Part shown: positions 1-8,316 of the stretch, piece after piece
Position numbering within the stretch: the stretch's first letter is position 1
Layout of the letters: each line of letters begins with the position of its first letter
NCBI GenBank assembly: GCA_043822065.1
Contig: JBDRCC010000001.1
Coordinates: forward strand, 19,332-83,331
Length of the DNA stretch: 64,000 bases
DNA from: JBDRCC01 sp043822065 [NCBI: archaeon]
GTDB taxonomy: Archaea > Undinarchaeota > CAZHTU01
Reading direction: 5' to 3'
The notes under the pieces: model-generated
What the model was told of the DNA's origin: nothing
Seen by the model: only the letters and a program-made list of their open reading frames with translations
The model's database searches: none
Program-made: the position numbers and the translations under genes

Positions 1-1126
1 CACCAGAACCCCCTACATTGTGTGTCATGCCGATTTCAGCTTCCCCGACCTGCCTCTTTCCTGCCTGGTTGAGGAGCTGCTCCTTAATCTCGAGCACCTG
101 CGCGATTCCTGTCGCGCCTACTGGGTGGCCCTTTGACTTGAGCCCGCCGGATGAGTTTATTGCGATTTTGCCGTCAAGCGCGGTTTCGCCCTCGAGCGCC
201 GCCCTTCCGCCCTCGCCATTCTCAAAGAAGCCGAGGTCTTCGGTGGCGATTATTTCCGCTATTGAGAAGCAGTCATGGACTTCAGCCAGGTCTATGTCTT
301 TCGGATGAAGCCCTGCCTGCGTGTAAGCCTGCTTTGACGCGTAGATTGCTGCATTCAGGCTGGTCATTGTGGGCCTCCCGTGCAGTGCGATTGTGTCGGT
401 TGCGTGGCCAGAGCCCAATATCCAGACCGGAGAGTCGGAGAGCTCCTTCGCCTTTTTCTCGCTGGCGAGTATTACCGCCGCGCCGCCGTCTGAAAGGGGT
501 GAGCAGTGCAGAAGCCTGAGCGGGTCTGCTACCATAGCGGAACGTAGGACTGCATCAATGCTGACCTCGTACCTGAACTGGGCATGGGGATTCATTGTGC
601 CGTTGTGGTGGCTTTTCGAGGATACTGCTGAGAGCATCTCCTCTGTGGTGCCATATTTGTTCATGTGCGCCCTTGCCATCATGGCGTAGACGCCTGGGAA
701 AGTCAGCCCGTAGAATGACTCCCATTCCTGGTCGGCTGCCGTCGCAAGGACCTGGGTTGCAGTCTCGGCACTGACATCTGTCATCTTTTCGACCCCGCCG
801 ACGACCACAATGTCGTGCATCCCGCTTGCGATGTCCAGGTATGCCTGCCTGAGGGCAAGCCCGCCTGATGCGCATGCTGATTCGACTCTGACAGAAGGGA
901 CTGGCTGGAGGCATGTCGTGTCTGCGAGGAGCGACGCCAGGTGCTCCTGCTTGACGAAGTTTCCGCCGGACATGTTGCCGCCGTACAGCGCCTCAATGTC
1001 CCTTGTGGTCACGCCAGCGTCCCTCATTGCAAGGACGCCTGCCTCGACGATGAGGTCCCTGAGCGACTTGTCCCAAAGTTCGCCGAACTTCGTCATTCCA
1101 GTGCCAATTACTGCTACCTTGTTCAT
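1..1126 (-). CDS. Acetyl-CoA acetyltransferase (archaeal thiolase), partial
   Basis: Thiolase that condenses two acetyl-CoA to acetoacetyl-CoA, the first step of the mevalonate route to archaeal isoprenoid lipids. The reverse strand reads MNKVAVIGTGMTKFG at the start, VESACASGG with the nucleophilic Cys about residue 85, and a thiolase-like GHPVGATG block; the C-terminus lies beyond the window edge. The start ATG (1124-1126) overlaps the stop of the HMG-CoA synthase gene as ATGA, so the two are translationally coupled. In archaea these two enzymes usually form a complex with a DUF35 protein encoded next to them; that third gene, if present, would lie just outside the window. Confidence 0.9.
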   Translation of the reverse strand, partial: MNKVAVIGTGMTKFGELWDKSLRDLIVEAGVLAMRDAGVTTRDIEALYGGNMSGGNFVKQEHLASLLADTTCLQPVPSVRVESACASGGLALRQAYLDIASGMHDIVVVGGVEKMTDVSAETATQVLATAADQEWESFYGLTFPGVYAMMARAHMNKYGTTEEMLSAVSSKSHHNGTMNPHAQFRYEVSIDAVLRSAMVADPLRLLHCSPLSDGGAAVILASEKKAKELSDSPVWILGSGHATDTIALHGRPTMTSLNAAIYASKQAYTQAGLHPKDIDLAEVHDCFSIAEIIATEDLGFFENGEGGRAALEGETALDGKIAINSSGGLKSKGHPVGATGIAQVLEIKEQLLNQAGKRQVGEAEIGMTHNVGGSG

Positions 1127-2166
1127 TCGAGCTTGAACTTCCCCCTCATTTTTGCATACTGAGTGTAATTGATGTATTCCTTGCGGTCGATATAGTACTG
1201 TGTAGTCGGGGCGAGCTTCTGTGCCGCCTTGAGGTGCTTTGTCGTCTTTATGTAGAACGAGTCGCTCCCTGCGCCTGAGCCGTAGGACGTCATCAGGATT
1301 GTCTGGTTTGCGTCTGCCTTGTCAAGGACGTGCGAAAGCGCGAGCGGGGAGCAGCCGGAGTATGTGTTTCCAACGTCCTGCACTATCATCCCTGGGAGGT
1401 ACTGCTCTTCGGTGAAGCCGAGCTTTTCAGCGGCTCTCCGCGGGAACTTACCGTTCGGCTGGTGGAAGACGACGTAATCGAAATCCTTCGGCTTCTTGCC
1501 TATTTTTTGGAGAAGCGCCTCGGTGCAGCTGCAGACGTGCTTGAAGTAAGCCGGGTCGCCCGTGAACCTCCCACCGTGGGATGGGTATGGCGCGCCTTCC
1601 CGCCTCCAAAAGTCCGGAGTGTCGGTAGTGTATGAATGGAATGCCTTTATCTCGGCCAGGACTTTCTTCTTGCCGATGAGGTACGCCGCGCCGCCGCTTG
1701 CGGTGGTGTATTCCAGCGCATCGCCAGGGGCGCCTTGGGCGGTGTCAGCGCCGATTGCAAGGCCGTAGTCCATATAGCCGCCAGCAACGAGGCCGAGGCA
1801 GGTCTGGATTGCTGTCGTGCCCGCCTTGCATGCGAATTCAAAGTCAGCCGCAGTCAGGTGCGGGGTCGAGCCGAGCGCCTGCGCAACTATTCCTGCAGAA
1901 GGCTTTACGGCATACGGGTGGGATTCCGAGCCAACGAAGACTGCTCCGATTGCCGTCCGAGGGATCTGGGCCCTTGCGAAGGCGTTCTTCGCAGCCTGGA
2001 CTGAGATTGTGACTGTGTCCTCGTCCACGGAGGCGACCGACTTCTCCCGTATTAGGAGGCCTGCCTTGACAGATTCGGCATTGCCGCCCCATACCGCGGC
2101 AATCTCTTCGGCTTTTATCCTAAAACGTGGGACATAAGCCCCATAACCAACTATACCTATGCTCAT
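1123..2166 (-). CDS. Hydroxymethylglutaryl-CoA synthase (archaeal)
   Basis: HMG-CoA synthase, 347 aa, the usual length for archaeal/bacterial forms. It condenses acetoacetyl-CoA with acetyl-CoA. The catalytic triad is visible: Glu81 in VGSESHPYAVKP, Cys113 in EFACKAGTTA and His235 in VFHQPNGKFP. The N-terminus MSIGIVGYGAYVPRFRI is typical, which supports the ATG at 2164-2166. It leads an operon with the thiolase (4-bp overlap). Product and pathway are family knowledge; residues are seen directly. Confidence 0.96.
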   Translation of the reverse strand: MSIGIVGYGAYVPRFRIKAEEIAAVWGGNAESVKAGLLIREKSVASVDEDTVTISVQAAKNAFARAQIPRTAIGAVFVGSESHPYAVKPSAGIVAQALGSTPHLTAADFEFACKAGTTAIQTCLGLVAGGYMDYGLAIGADTAQGAPGDALEYTTASGGAAYLIGKKKVLAEIKAFHSYTTDTPDFWRREGAPYPSHGGRFTGDPAYFKHVCSCTEALLQKIGKKPKDFDYVVFHQPNGKFPRRAAEKLGFTEEQYLPGMIVQDVGNTYSGCSPLALSHVLDKADANQTILMTSYGSGAGSDSFYIKTTKHLKAAQKLAPTTQYYIDRKEYINYTQYAKMRGKFKLE

Positions 2167-2190
2167 GGAGAGAACTCAATAGTAAGGAGG

Positions 2191-2200
2191 GGTTTATATG
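2191..2200 (-). promoter_or_regulatory. TATA box of the HMG-CoA synthase-thiolase operon
   Basis: CATATAAACC on the reverse strand, centred about 29 nt before the HMG-CoA synthase ATG, so the mRNA would have almost no leader. This is the commonest promoter spacing in the window. Confidence 0.55.
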
Positions 2201-2268
2201 TATTGTGGATGCCGATTCGAGTAGCGTATGTAGCGCACCGCATTTGCCAAAAGGGAGCAGACCAAAAG

Positions 2269-2278
2269 GTTTTAATTC
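2269..2278 (+). promoter_or_regulatory. TATA-like box of tRNA-Pro
   Basis: GGTTTTAATT lies about 32 nt before the first base of tRNA-Pro, a normal distance for an archaeal tRNA promoter. Confidence 0.45.
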
Positions 2279-2305
2279 CGTTTGACTAATCAACTTAGCA
2301 CCTAT

Positions 2306-2380
2306 GGGGCCGTAGGGTAGCCTGGTCCATCCTTCGGCGTTCGGGACGCCGAGACCCCAATTCAAATTTGGGCGGCCCCA
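2306..2380 (+). tRNA. tRNA-Pro (anticodon CGG)
   Basis: Full cloverleaf. Acceptor GGGGCCG pairs with CGGCCCC, the anticodon stem CGGCG/CGCCG encloses loop TTCGGGA with anticodon CGG (2342-2344), and the T arm is CCCAA-TTCAAAT-TTGGG. The discriminator is A2380. CCA is not encoded, so the CCA-adding enzyme is needed. No intron is seen. Confidence 0.95.
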
Positions 2381-2473
2381 TTTTTGTTTATCTTAGCCAA
2401 GCTGAAGCGCTCTTAAGAATAGAAGGGGGCCGCCTTTCGACAGCCCCATGGGTTTGTTGGGTTTTTGGTTTTT

Positions 2474-3157
2474 TTATGTTGGGTTTTTTGTTTTCCTGCA
2501 CGTGGCCGCTGTACTACTAACAAGCTCGTAGGCCCTATGTGCATCTGATTTGCTTAGAATGAGAAGGATTTCATTGGGGGTGGAAATTACCTCCTCAACT
2601 GAGATTCCGGACCGCTCCAGAATCCCAAACAGATAGTAGTACAGGCCTGGTGTTTCCGCTCCTGGGAGCGAAGTTCTGATAGAAAGAGCGTGAACGTCCG
2701 TCTGGTAGTAGAGGATGCCGGGGCGGAGCTGGTCCTTGAGCCGTTCGGCTATTTGCTGGTCGGCGATTACTCCGGTCTCGACCTGCCCTTGGACCAGGTA
2801 CATTGTTTCGCCCTCCGCCCAGCGGACATCCTGCAGTTGGGTGTTCAGCACGGTAAGGGAATTGGGGTTTTTCTTGAGCGTTATCCTGACGAGCCCGCCC
2901 TTGAGGGAGAATGCCGAGCCGGCAAGGGCTTTGAGAATGTTTTCGCCGTATGGCTCTTTTTCTATGCCTTCAGCATACCTGCGTATTGCAATGACTATTG
3001 CCTCCATCGAGCAGCCCTTTATCTGGGCGCGGACTTCAGGGTAGAGCTTCCTTGCCAAGGCTGAGTGGTTAATTATGTCTTCCTTCAGCCCATCAACAAG
3101 AAACGGCTTTGCTTCTATCAGTTCTCTCACCAGGTCAGATACCTTTGATTTTTTCAT
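2474..3157 (-). CDS. ACT-domain-like conserved archaeal protein
   Basis: 227 aa of unknown function. The first ~85 residues are helical (MKKSKVSDLVRELIEAKPFL...). The last third resembles an ACT-type ligand-binding fold: an alternating strand-helix pattern around LPGAETPGLYYYLFGIL, then GISVEEVISTPNEILLILSK, as in aspartokinase regulatory domains. No catalytic motif is seen. It may be a small-molecule sensor or regulator. It is monocistronic between tRNA-Pro and the divergent aldehyde dehydrogenase, and a TATA-like box on its strand lies near 3217-3229. Confidence 0.6.
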   Translation of the reverse strand: MKKSKVSDLVRELIEAKPFLVDGLKEDIINHSALARKLYPEVRAQIKGCSMEAIVIAIRRYAEGIEKEPYGENILKALAGSAFSLKGGLVRITLKKNPNSLTVLNTQLQDVRWAEGETMYLVQGQVETGVIADQQIAERLKDQLRPGILYYQTDVHALSIRTSLPGAETPGLYYYLFGILERSGISVEEVISTPNEILLILSKSDAHRAYELVSSTAATCRKTKNPT

Positions 3158-3208
3158 TCCTCAGGTTTGTCTAATTTTAGACTTATTGAATGATTTGTTT
3201 AGTGAAAA

Positions 3209-3408
3209 AGGTAGGAAGTATATAAAATAGTAGGGTTTGTTTGAATATTATGAGCGGATATCCGGCTTTAATCCAAACAAATAGTATAGTATTATACATA
3301 ATTTATGTAATAAATACTATTGTGCACGCATTCGATAGTTAGCAGTATCCGAGAAAATTATATACCACTAGGTTTTAAGGGCAGGCAGGAAAGATGGAGT
3401 TGGGGTGA
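3209..3408. promoter_or_regulatory. Divergent promoter region with palindromes (ACT protein / aldehyde dehydrogenase)
   Basis: AT-rich 250-bp gap between divergent genes. It holds a reverse-strand TATA near 3217-3229, a palindrome CGGATATCCG at 3254-3263, a palindrome ACATAATTTATGT at 3296-3308 flanked by an AATAGTAT/ATACTATT inverted repeat, and a forward TATA (AAATTATATACC, about 3353-3364). A Shine-Dalgarno-like GGGGTGA at 3402-3408 sits 5 nt before ATG 3414. The palindromes look like regulator sites, but no regulator can be named. Confidence 0.45.
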
Positions 3409-3413
3409 ATTTA

Positions 3414-4874
3414 ATGGATTACAAGATGTACATTAACGGCGAGTGGGTCGAGAGCGCGTCAGGCAAGACTTTTGAGAGCGTAAATCCCGCCAATAAAAAA
3501 TCACTTGGCACATTCCAGAAGGGAACTAAAGAAGATGTCAATGCCGCGATTGACGCGGCAGAGGGCGCATTTGAAAAATGGAGCTCCACCCCGGCGCCGA
3601 GGCGCGGCGAGATACTGTTCAAGGTCGCAGAAATTCTGAAGAGACGGAAAGAGGAGCTGTCCAAGCTCGTGACCATCGAGATGGGGAAGGCCATCAAGGA
3701 GGGCAGGGGCGACGTGCAGGAGGCAATTGACACTGCAGAGTACTTCGCAGGCGAGGGACGGCGGCTGTTCGGGCACACCACGCCGTCAGAGCTGCCGGAC
3801 AAGTTCGCGATGACTATAAGGCAGCCAGTCGGGGTCATGGGGCTGATTACGCCGTGGAACTTCCCGATTGCTATTCCATCATGGAAGGTACTGCCTGCAC
3901 TGATTTGCGGCAACACCATGGTGTTAAAGCCGGCGAGCGACACGCCGCTGTGCGCGACAAAGTTCGTCGAAGTTCTCGCGGAGGCTGGCGTGCCCAAGGG
4001 CGTGGTAAACATGGTCACGGGCTCCGGCGGCGAAGTCGGCGACCCGATTGTTGAGAGCAAAAAGATTAGGGGGATATCATTCACGGGCTCGCACGAGGTT
4101 GGCGAAGCCATCACAAGGAAGATTGGAATACGGAAGCTCGGGCTTGAGCTCGGCGGGAAGAACGCGATAATAGTAATGGACGACGCAAAGCTCGACCTTG
4201 TGGTCGAAGGCATAATATGGGGCGGATACGGGACGACAGGGCAGAGATGCACCGCCGCGAGCAGGGTCATAGTCCACGAGAAGGTAAAGGGCAGGCTGGA
4301 AAAGATGCTCGTTGAGAGGATTTCGAAGCTCAGGCTCGGAGACGGGCTTGACCTGAAGACTGATGTCGGCCCGCTGGTGAATGAGAAAGCGGCCCAGAAG
4401 ACCCACAAGTACACAGAGATAGCGGGCAAGGAGGGCGCAAAGCTCCTGATAGGCGCAGAGTTCGGGCCGAAGACTGGATTCTTCTACAAGCCGACGCTGT
4501 ACTCCGACTGCACCTGTGACATGAAGTGCTGCCAGGAGGAGATATTCGGGCCTTTTGTCTCGATGATACCTGTCAAGGGGCTTGGCGAAGCCATAGAGGT
4601 TTGCAACAACATCGAGTACGGGCTGAGCTCGTCGATATACACTGAGAATATGAGGAACGCGTTCAAGGCGATTTACGGTATAGAGGCTGGAATAACCTAC
4701 ATCAACTCATCGACAATCGGCGCGGAAGCCCACCTTCCGTTCGGCGGGGTCAAGGGCACTGGCAACGGCACAAGGGAAGCCGGGATTGAGGGGATACACG
4801 AGTTTTCCGAGACGAAAACTGTGTACTTTGATTATTCTGGCAAACTACAAAAAGCCCAGATTGATGTAGACTAA
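3414..4874 (+). CDS. NAD(P)-dependent aldehyde dehydrogenase
   Basis: Aldehyde dehydrogenase superfamily, 486 aa, full length. Visible catalytic elements are Asn149 in TPWNFPIAIPSWK, Glu245 in LELGGKNA and the nucleophile Cys279 in GQRCTAASR. The C-terminal LPFGGVKGTGNGTREAG is the usual oligomerisation/substrate region. It oxidises an aldehyde to an acid; substrate choice (lactaldehyde, glyceraldehyde-3-phosphate, semialdehydes) cannot be read reliably. An in-frame GTG at 3405 exists, but GGGGTGA at 3402-3408 is better placed as the ribosome site for ATG 3414. The next gene starts 3 bp after its stop, so the two are co-transcribed. Confidence 0.93.
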   Translation: MDYKMYINGEWVESASGKTFESVNPANKKSLGTFQKGTKEDVNAAIDAAEGAFEKWSSTPAPRRGEILFKVAEILKRRKEELSKLVTIEMGKAIKEGRGDVQEAIDTAEYFAGEGRRLFGHTTPSELPDKFAMTIRQPVGVMGLITPWNFPIAIPSWKVLPALICGNTMVLKPASDTPLCATKFVEVLAEAGVPKGVVNMVTGSGGEVGDPIVESKKIRGISFTGSHEVGEAITRKIGIRKLGLELGGKNAIIVMDDAKLDLVVEGIIWGGYGTTGQRCTAASRVIVHEKVKGRLEKMLVERISKLRLGDGLDLKTDVGPLVNEKAAQKTHKYTEIAGKEGAKLLIGAEFGPKTGFFYKPTLYSDCTCDMKCCQEEIFGPFVSMIPVKGLGEAIEVCNNIEYGLSSSIYTENMRNAFKAIYGIEAGITYINSSTIGAEAHLPFGGVKGTGNGTREAGIEGIHEFSETKTVYFDYSGKLQKAQIDVD

Positions 4875-4877
4875 GCC

Positions 4878-5783
4878 ATGGGCGTGCTTGCGGGATTTGC
4901 AGGAGTTTGGGCTCTGATTGCCTTAGGGAAGATTGTCCAGCTAAAGGGGATACTGAACGAGGACGCTGCGAAGCAGATTAACGTTTTTGTCCTGATGGTC
5001 GCGATGCCTGCGCTAAGCTTCGAGGCGATGTACAATATTGAAAGCTTCACAGGGCTTTACTGGCTTCCGGTTGGCGGGCTGCTTGTGGCGCTTGTAGTTA
5101 CTGCGATTGCGTTCCCTGCAGCCAAGATGATGAAGCTTAAGAAGCAGGAGACGGGAAGCTTTGTGATAAGCAGCCTTCTGCCGAATGTCGGATTCCTCGG
5201 CCTGCCGATTATGGCAGCCTTCTTTGGGCAGGCAGGGGTTGAGGCGGCTGTCGTGTACATAATCTCGTTCAACATTCTTTCGCCGACGGTTGTGAATTAC
5301 ATTTCCGAGTGCTATGGCGGGGCATGCCCTGCGAGCGGAAAGCAGATGCTCAAGAAAGTCCTGCTGTTCCCGCTTTTTATCGCATTCATCCTTGGGATAG
5401 CCTTCAACTTTTCAGGCATCGCCCTCCCTGAGATTCTAATGACACTCGTTGGCGATGTTGGAAGCATAACCATCCCGCTGATTCTGGTTTCCATCGGCGT
5501 CCTGCTGAAGATGGAAAAGGCTGACGCGTTCAAGGCGGTCGGGGCGATAGGCGCCCTCAGATTCATTGTTGCGCCGCTGGTTGCTTACGCCTTCGGGGTT
5601 TCGGTTGGGCTTTCGGGAGTCATACTTGCGGTGCTGGTACTGGAGAGCGCGATGCCGCCTGCGATTGCAAACCTGTCGTACAGCATAGAACGGAAACTTG
5701 ACGTCAAGCTGACGCTCAATGCGATATTCTACCTGACCCTCGCGAGCATGGTTGCCCTGCCAGTCATTGCATGGCTGCTGTAG
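4878..5783 (+). CDS. AEC (auxin efflux carrier) family permease
   Basis: 301 aa, almost entirely hydrophobic, with about ten membrane helices. The N-terminal block MGVLAGFAGVWALIALGK, the internal LLPNVGFLGLPIMAAFFG and the C-terminal LESAMPPAIANLSYS match the AEC/bile-acid-sodium-symporter-like fold, including the unwound helix crossover (NVGFLG). AEC proteins export or import organic anions such as malate. It lies 3 bp after the aldehyde dehydrogenase and may move the acid product, which is an inference. Confidence 0.85.
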   Translation: MGVLAGFAGVWALIALGKIVQLKGILNEDAAKQINVFVLMVAMPALSFEAMYNIESFTGLYWLPVGGLLVALVVTAIAFPAAKMMKLKKQETGSFVISSLLPNVGFLGLPIMAAFFGQAGVEAAVVYIISFNILSPTVVNYISECYGGACPASGKQMLKKVLLFPLFIAFILGIAFNFSGIALPEILMTLVGDVGSITIPLILVSIGVLLKMEKADAFKAVGAIGALRFIVAPLVAYAFGVSVGLSGVILAVLVLESAMPPAIANLSYSIERKLDVKLTLNAIFYLTLASMVALPVIAWLL

Positions 5784-5797
5784 GCGGCTGCTAAATT

Positions 5798-5806
5798 ATT
5801 TAAATA
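5798..5806 (+). promoter_or_regulatory. TATA box of the marC-like gene
   Basis: ATTTAAATA centred 26 nt before ATG 5828; predicted leaderless transcript. Confidence 0.6.
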
Positions 5807-5827
5807 CAAATTATATCTTGGGTAGGC

Positions 5828-6460
5828 ATGTACGCAGAGTTCCTCAAGGTGTTTCTGGCGATATTCGTAATAGTTAACCCCATAGGCATACTGCCAAGGT
5901 TCATCGCGCTCACTGCGGGCCAGAAGAAGAGCGAGATATTGAGGACCACAAGGGTTTCAGTATTCATCGGGTGCGCCCTGCTCATCCTATTCGCACTTGC
6001 TGGCAAGTACATACTTTCGTTCTACGGAATAACCACTGACGGGCTGAGGATAGCCGGCGGAGTCCTGCTTTTTGCTGTTGCTTTCGAGATGGTCTTCAAG
6101 GGAGTGCCCAGGACCAAGCACCATCCGGAGGGCGTAGTGTTCAAGGCGACCGACGACGTCGCCGTTTTCCCGCTGGCGATGCCGATGCTCACTGGCCCGG
6201 GCGCGATTACCACGGTCATAATACTGATGCAGGGGCAGATCGGATACGCCGGGTATTCAAGCATAATTGCGGCGATTCTCCTGACTTATGCAATAGCGTT
6301 CTTCCTGTTCAGCTTTTCAGAGCCGGTGCACCGCCTCCTGGGAGAAACTGGCACGAACGTACTGACCAAGGTTTTCGGCATCCTGATGGCTGCGATATCA
6401 GTCGAATACATAGCGACCGGCGTCCAGAACAAGGCGCTTGCCCTGATGAGCCGCTGCTGA
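5828..6460 (+). CDS. MarC family integral membrane protein
   Basis: 210 aa with six predicted membrane helices. MarC/UPF0056 family blocks are present: FLAIFVIVNPIGILPRFIALT near the start, and FPLAMPMLTGPGAITTVIIL in the middle. Family function is unsettled (an old link to multiple antibiotic resistance has been withdrawn). It has its own promoter. It is complete, with nothing unusual. Confidence 0.88.
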   Translation: MYAEFLKVFLAIFVIVNPIGILPRFIALTAGQKKSEILRTTRVSVFIGCALLILFALAGKYILSFYGITTDGLRIAGGVLLFAVAFEMVFKGVPRTKHHPEGVVFKATDDVAVFPLAMPMLTGPGAITTVIILMQGQIGYAGYSSIIAAILLTYAIAFFLFSFSEPVHRLLGETGTNVLTKVFGILMAAISVEYIATGVQNKALALMSRC

Positions 6461-6512
6461 GAGCTGGGAAATTGTTTTAAGGTTAGACCTACTAATTCAA
6501 AGGGTGCCTGAT

Positions 6513-6586
6513 GCCCGGATGGGGTAGTCTGGATATCCTGACGGCTTGCGGAGCCGTTGACCCGAGTTCAAATCTCGGCCCGGGCA
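6513..6586 (+). tRNA. tRNA-Arg (anticodon GCG)
   Basis: Cloverleaf with anticodon stem ACGGC/GCCGT, loop TTGCGGA, anticodon GCG (6548-6550), T arm CCGAG-TTCAAAT-CTCGG, acceptor GCCCGGA against CCCGGGC, discriminator A6586, no encoded CCA. The bottom acceptor pair is an A7-C66 mismatch, all other stem pairs being Watson-Crick. The gene ends 32 bp before the arginyl-tRNA synthetase start. Confidence 0.93.
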
Positions 6587-6589
6587 CTT

Positions 6590-6600
6590 ATTTAAAAATA
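6590..6600 (+). promoter_or_regulatory. TATA box of argS
   Basis: ATTTAAAAATA lies right after tRNA-Arg(GCG) and about 25 nt before ATG 6619. This places the argS start at 6619 (leaderless) rather than inside the tRNA. Confidence 0.6.
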
Positions 6601-6618
6601 GGGGAGTTTAGGGAAATC

Positions 6619-8316
6619 ATGTGGGATGACTTCAAAGCCGAGGTAAAGAAAGAGGTAAATTTTGCGCTTAAGGAGCTCGACGCGAGCCTGTCAATTGACT
6701 CGTTTGAGCAGCCGCCGGGAGGCTTCGGCGACCTCAGCACGACGGCGCCGCTCGTCCTTGCCAAAGAGCTCGGCAGGAAGCCGCGGGACATCGCAAAGGA
6801 TATGCTTGACATAATCTCGACCAGGAAACACAAGCTTATTTCAAAGGTTGAGGTTGCTGGGCCCGGGTATTTGAATTTCTATTTAGATTATGACAAGTCC
6901 GCAGGCGTGCTAATTGCGGATGTCCTGAAGAAAAAGGACAACTACGGCAAGAGCGCAGTTGGAAAGAAAAAGAAGACGCTTGTCGAACACACTTCGGCAA
7001 ACCCAGACGGTCCTCTGCACGTCGGGCATTTTAGGAACTCTGTCATCGGCGACTGCCTTGCCAGGCTGCTGAATTTTGGGGGATATGACGCGTCCACCGA
7101 GTTTTACGTTAATGACGGCGGAAGGCAGATGGGAGTCTGCCTCTGGTCGTATATGAATTTCCACGCAGGGGAGAAGCCTGACGGAAAGAAGGACCACTGG
7201 GTTGCCAAGGTCTATATTGACGGGAACAAGAGGCTTGAGGGAAATGAGGAAGGGGAAAAGCAGGTTGCGCAGCTCCTTTTGGATTATGCCGCAGGAAAGC
7301 ACCAGGAAACCTGGAGCAAGGTAGTCGACTGGTGCCTTGAGGGGCACAAGCAGACGCTTGAGGGGCTTGGGATATCCGTAGACGCTTACCACAAGGAAAG
7401 CCGTGAGGTGTGGGACGGCTCCGTAAAAAAGATGATAAAGCTCGTGGAGAAGAGCAAGAATGCGCTGAAGGATGGGGAGCTCCTCGGAATGGACCTGAAG
7501 GAGCACGGCTTCGAAAAGGAGTTCCTGGTCAGGAGGTCGGACGGGACGATACTGTACGGCGCAAAGGACCTGGCGTATCATTTTTTCCATAAGGCTGGGC
7601 AGGCGGATTGGATGATAAATGTCCTCGGCTCAGACCACAAGCTGTATTACGGGCAGCTGAGGACGGCGCTGAACCTCCTTGGCGTAAAGCAGAAATTTGA
7701 CGTCGTGCACTACGAGTTCCTCACCCTGCCGGAAGGGCAGATGAGCACGCGGAGGGGGACATATATCGCGGTCGACGATCTAATCGCAGAGGCGCGGAAG
7801 AGGGCGCTTGCCGAAGTAAAGAAGAGGCGGAGCGACCTTTCGGAGAAGGAGATGCTCAAGATTGCGGACGGGGTCGCGGTCGGCGCGCTGAGGTACTCTA
7901 TAGCCTCGATTTCCCCGGAGAAGCCGATATTTTTCAAATGGGAGGACGCGCTGAACTTTGACAAGAGCTCCGCCCCCGCGCTCCAGTATACTTTTGCAAG
8001 GACGACGAGGATACTTGAAAAGTCGAAGGAGAAGCCGGACCCAAAGGTAAAGTCGCTTGAGGAAAGCGAAAAGATGCTCGTCAGGAAGATTGCAAGGTTC
8101 CAGGAGACTGTTGAAAAGGCGGCGAGCGAGCTCCGACCGCACGTAATCGCTAACTACGCCGACGAGCTGAACACGGCGTTCAAGGATTTTTACGCAAAGT
8201 GCCAGGTCATTGGCTCTGACAAGGAGGCGCAGCGGCTTGCAATAGTAAAGGCAGTCAACCAGGTAATGAAGAACTGCCTGAATATCCTGGGCATTGAGCC
8301 GCTGGCGGTGATGTAA
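6619..8316 (+). CDS. argS: Arginyl-tRNA synthetase
   Basis: Class I synthetase, 565 aa, charging tRNA-Arg. N-terminal additional domain (about 1-110), HIGH-type motif HVGH in ANPDGPLHVGHFRNSVIGD, KMSKS-type loop QMSTRRGT, and a C-terminal DALR-type anticodon-binding domain ending LNILGIEPLAVM. The reading frame stays open upstream through tRNA-Arg, but that extension is rejected because it would translate the tRNA; ATG 6619 has a TATA box at leaderless distance. The PfkB gene begins at the base after the stop, so they form an operon. Confidence 0.97.
   Translation: MWDDFKAEVKKEVNFALKELDASLSIDSFEQPPGGFGDLSTTAPLVLAKELGRKPRDIAKDMLDIISTRKHKLISKVEVAGPGYLNFYLDYDKSAGVLIADVLKKKDNYGKSAVGKKKKTLVEHTSANPDGPLHVGHFRNSVIGDCLARLLNFGGYDASTEFYVNDGGRQMGVCLWSYMNFHAGEKPDGKKDHWVAKVYIDGNKRLEGNEEGEKQVAQLLLDYAAGKHQETWSKVVDWCLEGHKQTLEGLGISVDAYHKESREVWDGSVKKMIKLVEKSKNALKDGELLGMDLKEHGFEKEFLVRRSDGTILYGAKDLAYHFFHKAGQADWMINVLGSDHKLYYGQLRTALNLLGVKQKFDVVHYEFLTLPEGQMSTRRGTYIAVDDLIAEARKRALAEVKKRRSDLSEKEMLKIADGVAVGALRYSIASISPEKPIFFKWEDALNFDKSSAPALQYTFARTTRILEKSKEKPDPKVKSLEESEKMLVRKIARFQETVEKAASELRPHVIANYADELNTAFKDFYAKCQVIGSDKEAQRLAIVKAVNQVMKNCLNILGIEPLAVM

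Noticed and set aside
3419-4429. 336-codon antisense frame opposite the aldehyde dehydrogenase
   Set aside because: It is a shadow created by GC-rich codons; the forward frame has complete aldehyde dehydrogenase motifs.
6511-6618. N-terminal extension of argS in the same frame
   Set aside because: It would translate tRNA-Arg(GCG), and a TATA box sits between the tRNA and ATG 6619.
6910-7590. 226-codon antisense frame opposite argS
   Set aside because: No domain, no promoter, and fully covered by a certain argS.
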